NCBI GenBank assembly: GCA_029721515.1
Contig: CM056556.1
Span: 5,146,501-5,210,500, forward strand
Source of the DNA: Synanceia verrucosa
Lineage: Eukaryota; Chordata; Actinopteri; Perciformes; Synanceiidae
DNA length: 64,000 bases
Direction: 5' to 3'
The notes under the pieces are model-generated. The model was not told the DNA's origin. It worked only from the letters and a program-made list of their open reading frames with translations, and searched no databases. Shown one piece after another: positions 1-11,600 of the stretch. Position numbers and translations under genes: made by a program. Positions within the stretch are counted from its first letter, which is position 1; each line of letters starts with the position of its first letter.

Positions 1-190
1 GCAGTAGTACAGTAAAGCAAGTACTAGTGCAGCTAGTAGAGGACAGAAGTTTTACGCAGTAGTGGTGCCTTTGTAAAAGAATTATATGTTTTGATGTTTT
101 ATGCATGAATATGTGTCTTATTCACCGGGACATCCGTTTGCTCTATGTGGAAAATGAGTTCTTCTAATGCTGAAAATTTGACTCTTACAG

Positions 191-2613
191 ATCCGAATTC
201 GCGAACTTTTTGAACCACGTCACAAGGGTGTCGAGACCAGGTATTTCTCAACGTCTTCATTCATACAGTGTTATGGTCAGCTTGTGTATAAGGATGGGTT
301 TTAAATGCTGAATATTTCAGAGCCATTAAGCAATATTCCAATTTGGTTATTTTATCTTTAACCCTCATCCAACCCTACCGTAGTTCATTGTCTTGTCTGT
401 TGGCTCAAACAGCTTAGCAGAATGTGACATTATACAATGTTATTCATATCCATCCTTTGACATTTTTTCCTCTTTAGAATGGATGTGGTATGAAATATGG
501 ATCTCATTAAGTATTCCAAATGTTCAAGGTGTTGGAGCCCATTCCCATACAATGCACCACAACAAGAGACGTTAAGAGCAGCAGTTACTGAGATCTTTTC
601 ATCTGTTTCAGGAAAGATGAACATGATGGTCTGGGGTAGACTGTGCTGGGACTCCAACCCAAAAACTAACTTCCCACTGGCCAACACTCTGCATACAGTG
701 CTGAGCAAGACACTGGAGTGAGTTTTCTCTCACACAAACCACAGCGTCAATGAAGTGATCCAGAGCTCCTAAGTTTTTATTGTTGTTTCTCCTCACAGCA
801 CGACTCCAGATCACGCTCACTTTGTGTGTCCGGACTTAGACAGCGCTGTACGCATGGCTGCACAGCCCCCCCTCGCTGACCTGATTGAAACCATCTGGAT
901 TGTTGGTGGGACGCAGGTCTACAAGGTAAAGGATGTGGTATTTTAGGAAAATGAGTTGTGAGCCCTTATTGAGGTCTTCTTGTACACGATTTACCAATCC
1001 AGTCATCCAGCATTCTCATCTCCACCCAGCTTCAAACCGGTCTACTCAGTCTACATTAGGCATATTTTCATTGGCATGCCTTAATGATACCACGTGATCT
1101 ATAAACAGCCTGCAAGCTGATGACCGAGTGACAGCCAGTGCTGAGTTAACTTTTAAAATGATGCAGACACACATGCAGGCTTAGTAAACACAAAACTGTT
1201 CAAAGGTTCAGCACCATGTGGAGCCACAAATATGCCAATCTGTTTCCATCCTTCTTAAAGCTGGGGTTGGTAATGCTCAGGAACTAGCATGCTAATGCAC
1301 ACCAGATGTTAAAAATGATCTGGCCGAGAAACGCAATTCAGTGTTTTCTAAATAAATAAGCCAGTAGCACTGGCTCCAAATGTTAGCACATTTAATACAC
1401 GGGCAGAATGTGCTCCAGCATGTTGGATAATTTAATTTGGGATAATTTAATTGATGACTGAACACATTACTACAGTCTTGTGACAGCCATATATTCTGTT
1501 TTTTTCCCTTTTTTTGTCAGAGCATTTGATTTATTGGCTGCTGTTAGGATGGAAAGAAAATTTCATAAAAAATCTATTTGAACAACTGCCAACTGTACAT
1601 TTAATATAGCAGTATTACACAATAAAAGCTCATTTATATCCCATATGGTGCTGAATTACACATGGAGAAGCCAGGTTGTTTACACTGTTATATGAGGAGA
1701 ATTTCTGCTTCTTGTTTATGGTCAGGACGCACTGGAGCACCCGTGGTGTGACTTGGTTTTCCTGACAGACGTCATGGCGGAATTTGACTGCGACGTCTTC
1801 TTCCCTGAGTTTGACAGAGGACTCTTTATAGAACAAGAAGGGTATGTGGTAACTGTTTCCAAAGCAGTGACTTTTTACATATAAAGTTTTTTTGTTTTTT
1901 TTTAATGTCATGTGTACTGTTAGACAGTGTTGGTTTAAATAGTTCACTGAATTAGTAAATGATCTTCAACAAAGGTAGTTTTTAACCTGTTGGTTTTTTT
2001 TATTCATCATAGAAACAAATCACTTTTACTTGATTTACTTATTTAAATTTGAAAAAGCTCATTTATGTATGGATATACAGTACACATATTGCACCAATCC
2101 CACATAAGAAACTGCCTCGTGTTCTTTCACCATACAATCTGTTTTTATTATTTAATACCTGATCTGACTTGAATTGCACAGTACTGTACTGTTCACTAGT
2201 ATTTTAGTTTAATTTATTTATTATGGTTATTATGTGTACTTCGGTTAGGATAGGTTAGAATATATTATTTGTTATTTGTGTCTGTGTACATACATGTTTG
2301 TCCTGTCTTGCAATTTAAATGTTTGTTCTGTCTTGCACTTTAAATGTTTGTCCTGTCTTGTCAACGCAGAGGACATTAAGAAAATTTCTATCCCTTTCCA
2401 TGTCTAGTACATGTGAAGAAATTGACAATAAAGCTGACTTTGACTTTAGATATTGGTTAAAAGTATCATATTTTTGTCCTTTTAAGTGAAACTCACATTT
2501 TTTTTTCTTGTTTCATATCAAGGGTTCCCCACGTACCGAGCGGCATTCAAGAGGAGGGAGGCATCAAGTACAAATTCCAAGTGTTCAAGAAGTCAGCTGG
2601 TGACGCCGTGTAG
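191..2613 (+). CDS. dhfr: Dihydrofolate reductase-like protein, 3' five exons (5' partial)
   Basis: Coding exons by splice sites and frame: 191-240, 612-717, 799-925, 1726-1841, 2523-2613 (stop TAG 2611-2613). All introns are GT-AG and phases join cleanly, giving about 162 residues; the first ~28 (with the N-terminal substrate and NADPH loop) are encoded left of the window. The family reduces dihydrofolate to tetrahydrofolate with NADPH for thymidylate and purine synthesis. Visible hallmarks are IWIVGGTQVYK (the conserved WIVGG nucleotide-binding segment), CDVFFPEFD, and the C-terminal IQEEGGIKYKFQVFKK, matching the usual QEE-GI-YKFEV ending. The segment normally reading VIMGRKTWFSIP is MVWGRLCWDSNP here, so this is divergent and may be a second DHFR lineage, not the classical msh3-linked dhfr; no msh3 is seen. 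Exon order and phases follow the vertebrate DHFR pattern. Family certain, exact paralogue uncertain. Confidence 0.85.
2200..2455 (+). mobile_element. 3' end of a non-LTR retrotransposon in dhfr intron 5
   Basis: The stretch ends GACAATAAAGCTGACTTTGAC, a sequence typical of fish LINE 3' ends that carry their own AATAAA. It contains a 25-bp unit repeated three times (starts at 2294, 2319, 2344; core ATGTTTGTCCTGTCTTG). It lies inside the intron between exons ending 1841 and starting 2523, so this AATAAA is not the gene's poly(A) site. Confidence 0.5.
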
Positions 2614-3256
2614 ACGACCATCAAGATGTCAGAAAACACTCAGAATCACTCTTTGCTTGAACGCCTTTCACGATGCACTGCAGACTCAACTCCTGGATAG
2701 ACTGTAGTGACCTGCTGCCAAAACCCAAACACTCAGTGGGTCAGTATATTTTTATCAATTCAAGGAAAGCCTTGCTAACACTCTGCTGTGTAATCCCACT
2801 GTAAAAACAACCTTTATACTGTTTGTACTCCTTGAAAAACATGAAGCATCACACACTTGAAGGTGTATTCACTTTGCTTCCATCGCTGCTGCTTTCTAGG
2901 ACATTATGATCTACTCTGGTGTTTTTTTTTTTTGCCACCCTCTGCTGTCACCTTGTCAGTGTTCACACGTCATCCTTCTGCTCAGTAATATTGCAGCTAC
3001 ACAGACAATATGCTTGTCAGTGAGTCAGTCGTCGCTGACAGTCTGCTCTCTGGGAAAAACAGCAGATCTGCTCGACACCACAGACGCCACTTTAGAAAGT
3101 AAACTGTCTGACTGATTTGCTTCAATCCTCTCATGACTGTTATTTAGAGAAAAAAAATATTTATAGTGATTGGAAATTGAAAAACTTCTATATTGATGAA
3201 GCTTTTTTATTGTAAAATCTTTTAAAAATGAATCAATGGTCAATCCTTTCATCTCG

Positions 3257-3262
3257 AATAAA
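3257..3262 (+). terminator. Poly(A) signal of the dhfr-like gene
   Basis: This is a canonical AATAAA about 640 bases after the dhfr-like stop codon. It is the first AATAAA downstream of the coding region, and no other gene intervenes. The implied 3'UTR is 2614 to about 3280. Confidence 0.5.
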
Positions 3263-3280
3263 ATGATCCACATTCATCTG

Positions 3281-4290
3281 GTTGTATGTGAGCTCTTTTG
3301 CCACTAGATGGGAGCATATCAGTGAGACAGAGCGTAGAGCCTTTATGCCGGTAGTAAAAATTTTTTACTTTATCCCAGATTTTATCCACCTCTGCCTCAG
3401 GGAGCTCTATATCGATCAGATATTGATGGTCTATTAATAGTGATGTTATGATAATAATGATCCCAGAGATCCAGTTACTATTACTACTATAAAAACTTAT
3501 TCAATAGAATATATTTTTTAATTTATTTATCCCCCCATTGGAGGAAACTCACCCACCACAGCAGCATAGACAAATTACAGACTAATTACAGTAATAAAGA
3601 AACAACAGACAGCACCAATCACATAATATAATAAGTAATAAAAATAGAATAAATATTTATATTATGTACAAAAGAATAAAAATACATTTTAATTGCAAAC
3701 TGATAATTAAACACTATTATCCAATGAATAAAATGTGGGTTTTTTTGTATTTTTTTGTTACATGGATTGAACTATAGAATGGAATAAAATAAAATAAAAA
3801 GGCAGAATACATTTTATAAATCCAGGCAAATAGACTATTGTCAGACTATTTAACAGGTGTTATTGGTCACTATAAGCATCATAGGTGTGGTTCAGTAGGG
3901 GCCTACTACACCCAACAGGTTTTATCATCTATTTACGGTTAAGCGCCAAAAGAAGGTATGGGAGAACATGGCAGCAACATCTAGTGGCCGTAGTAATTAT
4001 GGCAGGAGTTAAAGTCCTGAGCTGTGGGGTGGAGAGCGTCTACAGCTGAAGGGAATCTCCGAGAAGACTTTACGTTCATGGTTCAAATGAAAACACCTTT
4101 GTCTCCCTTCAATTACATTTTCCTGGTAGTTCAAGTTTGGACTTTTGTGGGAATTTCCTCTTGCCACCCTCTTTCCCGTCAGATCAAATAGAAACCAACA
4201 GAGAGAAACACAAACTAGTCAGACAACTTCCACTGACATCAATGAAAATCCTCTCACAAATACTCACAAATGAAGTCAATATGAGACATT
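3281..4290. other. Intergenic, no gene seen, LINE-like remnant inside
   Basis: AT-rich DNA between the convergent dhfr-like and mterf2 genes. I see no credible exon. About 3526-3760 is a repeat whose other copy lies at 55.6 kb and is listed separately. The rest shows nothing I recognise. Confidence 0.5.
3526..3760 (-). repeat. LINE 3'-end-like repeat (copy 1)
   Basis: Begins TTTATTTATCCCCCCATTGG and continues with ACTCACCCACCACAGCAGCATAG; nearly the same string occurs at 55615-55670. The reversed form (CCCCAATGGGGGATAAATA type) resembles the 3' tail shared by many fish L2-like elements. Downstream parts (CATTTTAATTGCAAA, then GAATAAAATG) also match between the two sites, near 3690 and 56560. 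The repeat is seen directly; the LINE assignment is inference. Confidence 0.55.
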
Positions 4291-4294
4291 AATA

Positions 4295-4670
4295 GTGACA
4301 CTGTAAGCTGTATTTTTGCTGAGAGGAAAACTTTATCTTATTATGGGTTGTATTAGCCCTTTAAAGACATTTCAACAGATGGACTGTAATCAAGTCATTG
4401 AGTCACCTGTCAAATACAACTCTGATTTATGGAATCAAGTCATTTCGTCACATAAATAACCTTTCAGTGACACTGTAAGAGCTGTAATCACTTTCTGGCC
4501 AGTGACAAACTGCATTTTATGGGTTGAACTGCCCCTTTAGAGATATTTCTACTGGTGAAATGACAACAATCTGCCAAATATTACTCTCTAATGAATGAAA
4601 TCAAGTCATTTTGAGAACACTGTAGTCACTTTTCATCAACTGAAAAACTGCATTTTATGAGTTGAAGGCT
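4295..4670. repeat. Degenerate tandem repeat, about 150-170 bp period
   Basis: The words GTGACACTGTAAG, TTATGGGTTG, CCCTTTA-AGA-ATTTC and GAATCAAGTCATT recur in the same order. Units start at 4295 and 4467, and a partial third at about 4618, with TGCATTTTATG-GTTGAA repeated in units 2 and 3. Copies are diverged with small indels, so this is old. Confidence 0.6.
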
Positions 4671-6785
4671 TATTACGGCTTTGGTTTTGGTAAAATACTG
4701 TATAATGCAGAGACTATGAAGCTGGCAATGTACACATTTCAGGCAGAGGTTACTAATTTACATTTACAACGGCTCTTTTCATCCATTGAGGCCAGTAAGA
4801 CACTGCAGTGTGACGTACCAGGACCCTGAAACTGAGGCAGCAAAATGGACTTTAGTCACCACCTGTGAACAGTGGAGGTAAAAACAGTGAGTGTCAAGGA
4901 CAGACACTGACTTTAAATGGTCAATGAGATTATAAAACAAGGCCTGAGTGATTCAACAGATGGAGTGACAGCGCAGATCCCAACAGACTTCACCTCGACG
5001 CGAGCAAAATTACCAGAGACGACAGTGTTTCGAACCTCAAGACGCAATGTTCAATATAGAAAGTTATTTACCTTCTGCACACTGGACGTCCATCACTGTG
5101 ACATTTATTTTCCTCCTGCAGCATGTATGGTGTATTTGTGTTGTCTCACCCAGGTGAAGGTAGGAGTCTCTTTTTGGTAATATAAGTGAAGAAACACACA
5201 TCAGGTTCAGGGTGTTTTTTTTAAGGCTGGGAAACTTAACTTAAATTTTACTTGTATATTCTAAGGGGTTTTCTTTGAGGTGAACAATTTCAATATTTCA
5301 CAATATTACAGGTGCAATAAAAAAAGTTTCCTTTTCTGTTACATTAGCTGATTTTGATGAATATACTTCTAAATAAAAACGTTAACTCACGCTGACTTCA
5401 AATGAGGAATATTTACTGCAGCAGTGGCCGTCCAGGCTCTGGCTTTAGCTGGGAATCAAAGCTTTTAATTGCAGATGTCATCTGTTTCTGGTGAGATACG
5501 ACCCATAAAAGCAATCTGTTAAGCGTGGCTAATATCAACCAGTGTCATGTGTGAAATAGAAAAGGACAATTTATACTCCTTCTTATTAACCTCTCTGGCT
5601 TTTCTGTGTAATTCAAAAACACAGAGCTGGACGCCACGGCAACAGAGGACAGAGGGTAGGAAACAGAGGTGACTTGCATTTATACACCTGAGGCCTTAAT
5701 GCATCCTGATTAACTCCCTATAAAGACACAACCATGATGAATGTGGCTGTAAAATTAGAAACCTTCTGTACATCAGCTGCTGCGGATGTTTCACGTTGTG
5801 AATAGCTTTAAAATGAACTCTAGTCAAGCATCCATCTGCTGAGCTCACATTCATTACCAGATGCACTCACTTTCACATCATCTGCCCAGCGGCTATCACC
5901 ATGACTACGGAGCCATGCTGACTGATGCAGACGGCAGATGGGCAGAGGAAGTTGTTAAGGTACATACCCCCCCCCCTCCACCTCCTCCTCATCCCTCTGG
6001 ACACACAAGTCCTCTCTCTCTCTTGTGACCCCATCATCCACATAATGACAGCGAGGGAACCTTGAGGCATAAAGTCATGGCTTCATTAGTGGCCAAGCTC
6101 GCTCCCATTAAAGGTACTCTTACGCATGTTTCAAGGGCTTTTGCTGGCTTTGAAACATTGACGCACATTCAGAACAAGACAGGACCATTTTGCAACGTTC
6201 AGTAACATATATTGACTTTGTCTTACGCTAAAATAAAAGTGGTCTTTTTCCACAGACAGGAGAACCTTACTAATAAAGCCAAACATAAAGAAAAATCTAT
6301 GTTGCATAAGTGAAGAGAAATTCAACTGTGTTTTGAATAAAACTGTGCCTTCAAATCGACGGACCTTCGCTTTCCTTCCTTTTTAACCTCATTGTGTGGG
6401 TGTATTAGAATTAATGTGAAATGATAATGACACTTCAGTAGTGAAATGGCTCATAATTAAGTGTCTCCATCTGTAAAGTAACAATAAAAATCTGAGACAC
6501 AGTTAGCTTCCCTTCCCGAGAGGAACGACTCTTCTGCCAAGAACAGTGTGAAAATGAGACACTGGCACAGCCTGTAAATTAAAAGCTTTGAAAAGCCTCG
6601 TTTGTCCTCAGTTCATCCACATGATAGACGAGTCAGCATCGTAATGAGATAACTAGGAAGTAAGAAATTCTTTCTTCTTGGGTTAAAAAAGTGCAATATA
6701 TTAAATGCTGCTGTCTTTGTCTCACTGTCTGATATCACGCAAGGAGGTCATTATCTAACTATCCTCAAAATGAATTTACACACTA
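4671..6785. other. Intergenic, no gene seen
   Basis: No exon with a recognisable product. Small open frames here (for example 4917-5180 and 5873-6070) lack homology I know and plausible splice context. A short C-run near 5969 is low complexity. Confidence 0.45.
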
Positions 6786-6786
6786 C

Positions 6787-7052
6787 AAAAATATTGAAAT
6801 GGCAATATATCACCATACTTTTTCTTCTGATATAATATAAAGTTTTAATTTCTCAATGTCATGTTTTTGGACTGTAAATTCAGAACGACTTCCGCATGTT
6901 GAAATAAAAAAATAAAATTAAAAAAAAAAAAAATCTGTGTTAATGCAGTCACTTCAACAGCCCTAATAATAAGCTTCATTTTAAATTTCTCAGTATGTCA
7001 TATCACAATAATGTATCGTATTGTGAAGTCCTTGCCAATACCCAGCCCTAAC
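6787..7052. mobile_element. MITE with TAGGGCTGG-type end, copy 1
   Basis: Shares with 25208-25587 the ordered words AATATTGAAATGGCAATATAT / ATATCAATACGACAATATAT, ACTTTTTCTTCTGATATAAT, CAGAACGACTTC-GCATGTT, GTTAA-CAGCCCTAA, ATTTTAAATTTCTCAGT, CAATAATGTAT and CCTTGCCAATA-CCAGCCCTAA. Non-coding, short and inverted-ended, hence a MITE-like non-autonomous element. Confidence 0.6.
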
Positions 7053-7163
7053 CTGCAGTAAAAAGTGTGCTGCTTTTTATGTGTACTGATTAGAAATGAA
7101 ATGCTTGAAACTAGTGCACCTTGAACTGATGCTAACTTTATACAGACATATATAAATGATCAG

Positions 7164-7457
7164 GGGTGCTGTAGTGGTTAGCACTGTCACCTCACAGCAA
7201 GAAGGTACTGTCTGCATGGGTTCTCTCTGGGTACTCTGGCTTCCTCCCACCATCCAAAAACATGCATGGGGATTAGGTTAATTGGTTAATTTAAATTGAC
7301 CGTAGGTGTGAATGTGAGTGGTTGTCTGTCTCTATGTGTCCTGCGATGAGGTGGCGACTTGTCCAGGGTGTACCCTGCATTCCGCCCTAAGACAGCTGGG
7401 ATAGGCTCCAGCCCCCCGTGACCCTATGAGGATAAGCGATAGATAATGGGTAGATGG
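7164..7457 (+). mobile_element. SINE-like retroposon with 14-bp target site duplication
   Basis: The head contains GTAGTGGTTAGCACTGTCAC, resembling a tRNA-type A box. The body contains words common in fish repeats (CTCTGGCTTCCTCCCACC, TTAAATTGACCGTAGGTGTG, CAGCTGGGATAGGCTCCAGC). It ends in a short GATGGATA-type tail. It is flanked by a perfect 14-bp direct repeat, ATATAAATGATCAG, at 7150-7163 and 7458-7471, as expected from LINE-mediated retroposition. Compared with the usual form, the B-box region seems deleted just after AAGGT. Confidence 0.75.
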
Positions 7458-7495
7458 ATATAAATGATCAGAAGAATAATACACTTTTACACAGC

Positions 7496-7501
7496 TTTAA
7501 T
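7496..7501 (-). terminator. Poly(A) signal variant of mterf2
   Basis: TTTAAT on the + strand reads ATTAAA on the - strand, about 30 bases past the mterf2 stop codon. This would give a very short 3'UTR. It is the nearest signal-like hexamer. Confidence 0.4.
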
Positions 7502-7529
7502 TCACTTGCATGAGTCCATACAGCCTCTG

Positions 7530-8657
7530 TCAGTCATCTGCTTTTAAAGGTGCAACAGGGTTAAAAAGAGGTCTCTCTCTACGTAGCTGAAGTTTTCCAT
7601 AGCTCATCTCAAAGTCCTTCTTAGTGCCATTTAGGACCTCCAGGCTACCCGTCCTTACGTCATAACCGTGCACCCTCAGTCGCTGGATGCGATAATTCAC
7701 TATCTGCGTGGTCAGCTCCAAGACAGTCGGAGTCTCCACGATCTGAGACATGCTGATCCCAGCGCTGACGAGGCCCTTAAAGCGCTCAGAAAGAATAATG
7801 TCTGGGTAGTACAGCAGAGCCGGGCATTTGAGGACGATGTCCCGCAACTCTGCCTCGGAGCAGCCCATGAGATCCTGGGAGTATGCCAGAGTGCAGCGCA
7901 TGCTGTCTGGGTTCAGCTCTGTGACGAAGCCCTTGAGTTTGGACAGGAGGTGGAGGAGCTCAGCTGAGCTGAATCCCTTGTTTCTGAGGAACAGCAGGTT
8001 CTGTCTGAGCACCTCAGGGGGTTTGAGGAGAACAAACGGGTTCTGGCTCAGCAGCTTCTGCAGCCAGATCTTTAAGTTGGCCTCCTCTCCCCCAAGCTCC
8101 TTGTAGGCCTGCTGGAGGGTACGCACCATCACCTCGTTCTGCTCCACTGGCCGACTGAAGCTCTGGGGAGCGCTGGCCATGAGCTTAGCGATGATTCGAT
8201 TGTTGAGGTTTAAGCCCTGGAAGTAAGCGATGTTGTTCCGCTGGTTGTCATGGTAGCAGGACGAGGTGAAGAAGGAGGCTGGGAATTTCTCAATGATACC
8301 AACCAGCTCTTTTTGTTTTGGACACACTGACATCCACAGATCCCTCTGAGCCTGCATCTGTTCTGGGTGACAGAGAACCGCCTCAGGGTGGACTGCAAGG
8401 ATCCGGGCGATGACAGAGCCTGAGGCGCCCATGTCCTTCAGCAGGTCAGCTACCTCCTTGGTATAGGCTGGGCTCTGATGCAGGACCCAGCCCTTTAGTT
8501 TCCGGACCTTCTGGATGTCCACAGAGAGATCATAGAGAGCTTCCACAGTCTGCTGGTTCTCTGATGAGCTCAGTGTCGCACATGGTCTGAGGCGTAAAGG
8601 CAGAGCTGTGGTACGTTGGCACCGGAGGCACAGCGATGCTGCAATCAAGCGCAACAT
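7530..8657 (-). CDS. mterf2: Mitochondrial transcription termination factor 2
   Basis: A single coding exon encodes 375 residues, close to the human protein's ~385. The MTERF family forms a superhelix of mTERF repeats that binds mitochondrial DNA or RNA; MTERF2 is a matrix protein linked to mitochondrial transcription. Visible features are a Leu/Arg/Cys-rich N-terminus fitting a targeting peptide, TVEALYDLSVDIQKVRKLKGWVL (residues ~37-59), repeat motifs LLSQNPFVLL, LLSKLKGFV and VLKCPALLYYPDI, then ETPTVLELT and the C-terminal RPLFNPVAPL typical of MTERF2. I chose the ATG at 8655-8657. The open frame extends to 8717, but a pyrimidine-rich 3' splice site ends at 8679, so the extra residues are intronic, and MLRLIAAS aligns with the family start. 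It is convergent with the dhfr-like gene and divergent from the Ig gene. Confidence 0.93.
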   Translation of the reverse strand: MLRLIAASLCLRCQRTTALPLRLRPCATLSSSENQQTVEALYDLSVDIQKVRKLKGWVLHQSPAYTKEVADLLKDMGASGSVIARILAVHPEAVLCHPEQMQAQRDLWMSVCPKQKELVGIIEKFPASFFTSSCYHDNQRNNIAYFQGLNLNNRIIAKLMASAPQSFSRPVEQNEVMVRTLQQAYKELGGEEANLKIWLQKLLSQNPFVLLKPPEVLRQNLLFLRNKGFSSAELLHLLSKLKGFVTELNPDSMRCTLAYSQDLMGCSEAELRDIVLKCPALLYYPDIILSERFKGLVSAGISMSQIVETPTVLELTTQIVNYRIQRLRVHGYDVRTGSLEVLNGTKKDFEMSYGKLQLRRERPLFNPVAPLKADD

Positions 8658-8678
8658 TGGTGCAAAGTGTCGGATCAC
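8658..8678 (-). other. mterf2: 5'UTR part of mterf2 coding exon
   Basis: On the - strand, CCCCCCTCCTCCAG precedes GTGATCCGACAC, a strong polypyrimidine tract and AG. This places the exon start at 8678, leaving 21 untranslated bases before the ATG. Confidence 0.7.
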
Positions 8679-9415
8679 CTGGAGGAGGGGGGAAGAAGGA
8701 ACTGCAGTAGCCGACAACCAAGCAGAAACTTCTTACTAAAAATACTAGCTTCACCTTCTGAAGTAGCAGCGGGAGCTAGATGATCCGCAAGGTCAAAGGT
8801 CTGCATCACATTATGACTCTAGGTGTTTTTAGAGTAGAAAAGTATTTTATTCATCCTCCATTGGAGGAAAAAACACATTTATTTACAGACATATTATACA
8901 AAAACACCCACTTATGTATTTTCATCATGCATTTGATTTACCACCATAAAATCTCCCACCTGTATCCTTTTTCCTCTGACATGCTGTCTCTCTCTACAGT
9001 CTCTTAAAAGCCCTGCTTTGACACAGAGGACACCCTGATGTTCACCTTTTCTGCTGCTCTGCTTTGGATCATGGTTATTCTGCACAGATGCTGCCAGATG
9101 TGGAAAGGCGTGACCTAACTCGATCATTAAAGCACCTTAATGCAACTTACAGCACTTTACTGTCACGCTGAGCAGACCAGAGAGTTTGGGTTCACGATTT
9201 CAAAATAAAAGGCTTCTTTAATGAACTGATTTACAGATACATGCTAGCTTGCTAGTTGATGCTAGCTAACTGCTACAAGAGACAACAGGATCACGGGACA
9301 GCCTGGTGTTACACTTCCTGTCTTAACTGCTCACTCTTTACTCTCAGTAAGTGCTGACAGAGGTTTATATGTTAAGAGTCAAGCTTCTATATCGACATGT
9401 TTGTTAGAGACTTAC

Positions 9416-9600
9416 CTTTAGCAGCGGTCAGAGGATGTGACGTTTTGTTATGAAACTGTCTTCTTCTTCTTCTGCTGTTTCCTGTGTTGTTTTGTGCACC
9501 ACAGTGTCGCGCAGAGGCGGTGCTTATTACTGCAAATCTGCACAGCCGAATCCTTAAAATAAATTCAAAGTCACCCTGAAATACCTTTGATTTTTTTTCT
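9416..9600 (-). other. mterf2: Probable mterf2 5'UTR exon and promoter region
   Basis: On the - strand, GCTAAAG|GTAAGTCT is a near-consensus donor with the exon ending at 9416. Together with the acceptor at 8679-8680 it defines a ~737-bp intron. A non-coding first exon followed by one coding exon is a common MTERF gene layout. The upstream limit is a guess: the sequence near 9490-9550 is mildly CpG-containing (GTCGCGCAGAGGCGG) with no TATA box. Confidence 0.5.
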
Positions 9601-11600
9601 TCTTTTCGCATCATGTAGAAAAATGTTTGATTTTACGCTCCCAGTGCCCTATTTCACTCCTCCTTTCAAAGCTCTGCTCTTTTATTGCTGCCCATATGTC
9701 CAGTAATTAAATAATTCTGGCAAAAGTCTGTATCTCAAACAGCAGTTGGTGCGCCTCCAAACCCTGCAGCATACGGGCCCTGATGAGTGTAATCAGCACA
9801 GGGCTGGATTGGACTAAGCACACGGAGAGTTTTCTCGCAGTTGGTGCTTAATCATGATGCTTGATCACCAGCTCTGCAAGCTGTTCCCTCAGCAGCACCG
9901 AAGCTGCTGCTGCTGCTGAGTGGGTAGCTGGGTTCATTATAGTTTATGTACTAGTAAACAGATGATATGCCTCAAAGGAAAACTGTTTTTTTAATACCCA
10001 ATATGTTGATAGGAATGAGCTAGTGGATCATGCACACTAGCACAAGCACAGATGAGAGATATTTGGTTTTGTGCTTCATGGGAAAGGACTTTCTTTATGG
10101 TGGTAGGAGGGGTATGAAACATGCAGAGTAAACACTTGTCTTCTGTTTGCAGTCAACCTGTTAAAAGTTGGCCTATATTAAAGGCTTGAGCAAAGTTACG
10201 CAATCAGTATCAATCCTCTCTTGCTTCTGTTTCTGCAGAAATGACAAATTTAAATTGTAAGCAGGATTTTTTTTTTTAAAGTCAAAAGGTGCCAATAGAA
10301 GCAAATGTACTGAGAAACTGTCACTGTGCAGTGTGAACTAGGAGGGGTGACAAGTTAATATTTGATACTGGCAGTTGGCAGAATCCTTTAATCTGATGAA
10401 GCAACTGTGACCAGGTTACAGCGCAGTCAAAACCAGAGAACAATGGTCTCAACAGGACACAAACTGAAGGGTGTCTAATTAAATACTGGCACAAAGACAT
10501 AAATGAACTTTATAAACTGCCACTGGGCGACACAAGCAAAATGTGGTGCAGACTATCAGACCAGTTGCAGATGCTCACACGCACAAAATATGCCTCATTT
10601 CAAGGAAAATCCAAAGGACTTTCCTAGATTTCAGTTCCATCTTTTTGGCTTAATTTCTCTTTACAATACTAAAGCCACCAGCTGACCTGCTTTCAACCCT
10701 GTGGCAAAAGTACAGGGTTTTCCAGACGGTGCGCTTCTCTTGTTATGCCACACTGCAGCAAGCTCCAACCTGATACAGCACAGATGACCTGTCATATTTT
10801 TGTATTTCAGCCAACAATCTGTCATCAAAAATGGAAATTCTGTTTTACATTGTGTATAACAGGTTTAACTACGCGTCTTCCTGTTGTGATTTCCTGGCTA
10901 GAACAAGAAGCATTTCACCTTGAATACACACTCAGTTGTGCTCTTTATTGACTGGAAAAAGATGGAATTGAGTAATATGACAAGTAACATAATAGCTGTG
11001 TCCAGTTTGTTTTATAAAGGTCAAAGCCAGCTATCTGGTTACTGTAACAAACAGAGCAGGGCAGTATTAAGATGTGAATGTTTGAAAAAACAGGTTACAC
11101 CTCACATAATATGAACCATATAAAGAACAGTTAGAGAAGCACCTATGACCACAGATGTTACCATTCCTCATTACTTTTACAGCTTTCATGTTGCATGTTG
11201 TGTTACTGAACTCTTGCACAATATGAAACCTGAAAACAGCCCCTTCCAGCTCACAAACACCACCAGATTGATTGAATCCTTTGTGTTCCCTCACAGTGCC
11301 AAAGAAATAACATAATGACTGCCAGGTCACCTGATGATAAATCTAGATTAGTTTGCACATGCAATATGACCACCATGGTACAGAACACTGAATGCATTTG
11401 CAAAGAACACATATTCACAAAACCACTCCCTCTTGACTGTTGTAAAACCTTGTGAGGTGACTGAGCACTCCCACAGGTGGAGGAATGTCAAGGAGGAAAC
11501 TGATATTTGCTGGAGGAGGACCCAACAAGGGGAGTTTTAACCTGCTTAGTGCATGCACACCTCCTGGAGTGTAACAAACACGTTGTTCAGGACAGACATC
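9601..11600. other. Intergenic between divergent mterf2 and Ig-receptor genes
   Basis: This stretch should hold promoters for both genes. I see no coding exon and no clear TATA box near 11.5 kb. A short CTG run sits at about 9907-9918 and an 11-13-base T run near 10269. Confidence 0.4.

Noticed and set aside
2424..2434. AATAAA in dhfr intron 5 as the gene's poly(A) site
   Set aside because: Two coding exons flank it and it belongs to a LINE-like 3' tail.
8658..8717. N-terminal extension of mterf2 by 20 residues
   Set aside because: It begins at TTG and crosses a strong polypyrimidine-AG acceptor; the real start is the ATG at 8655-8657.
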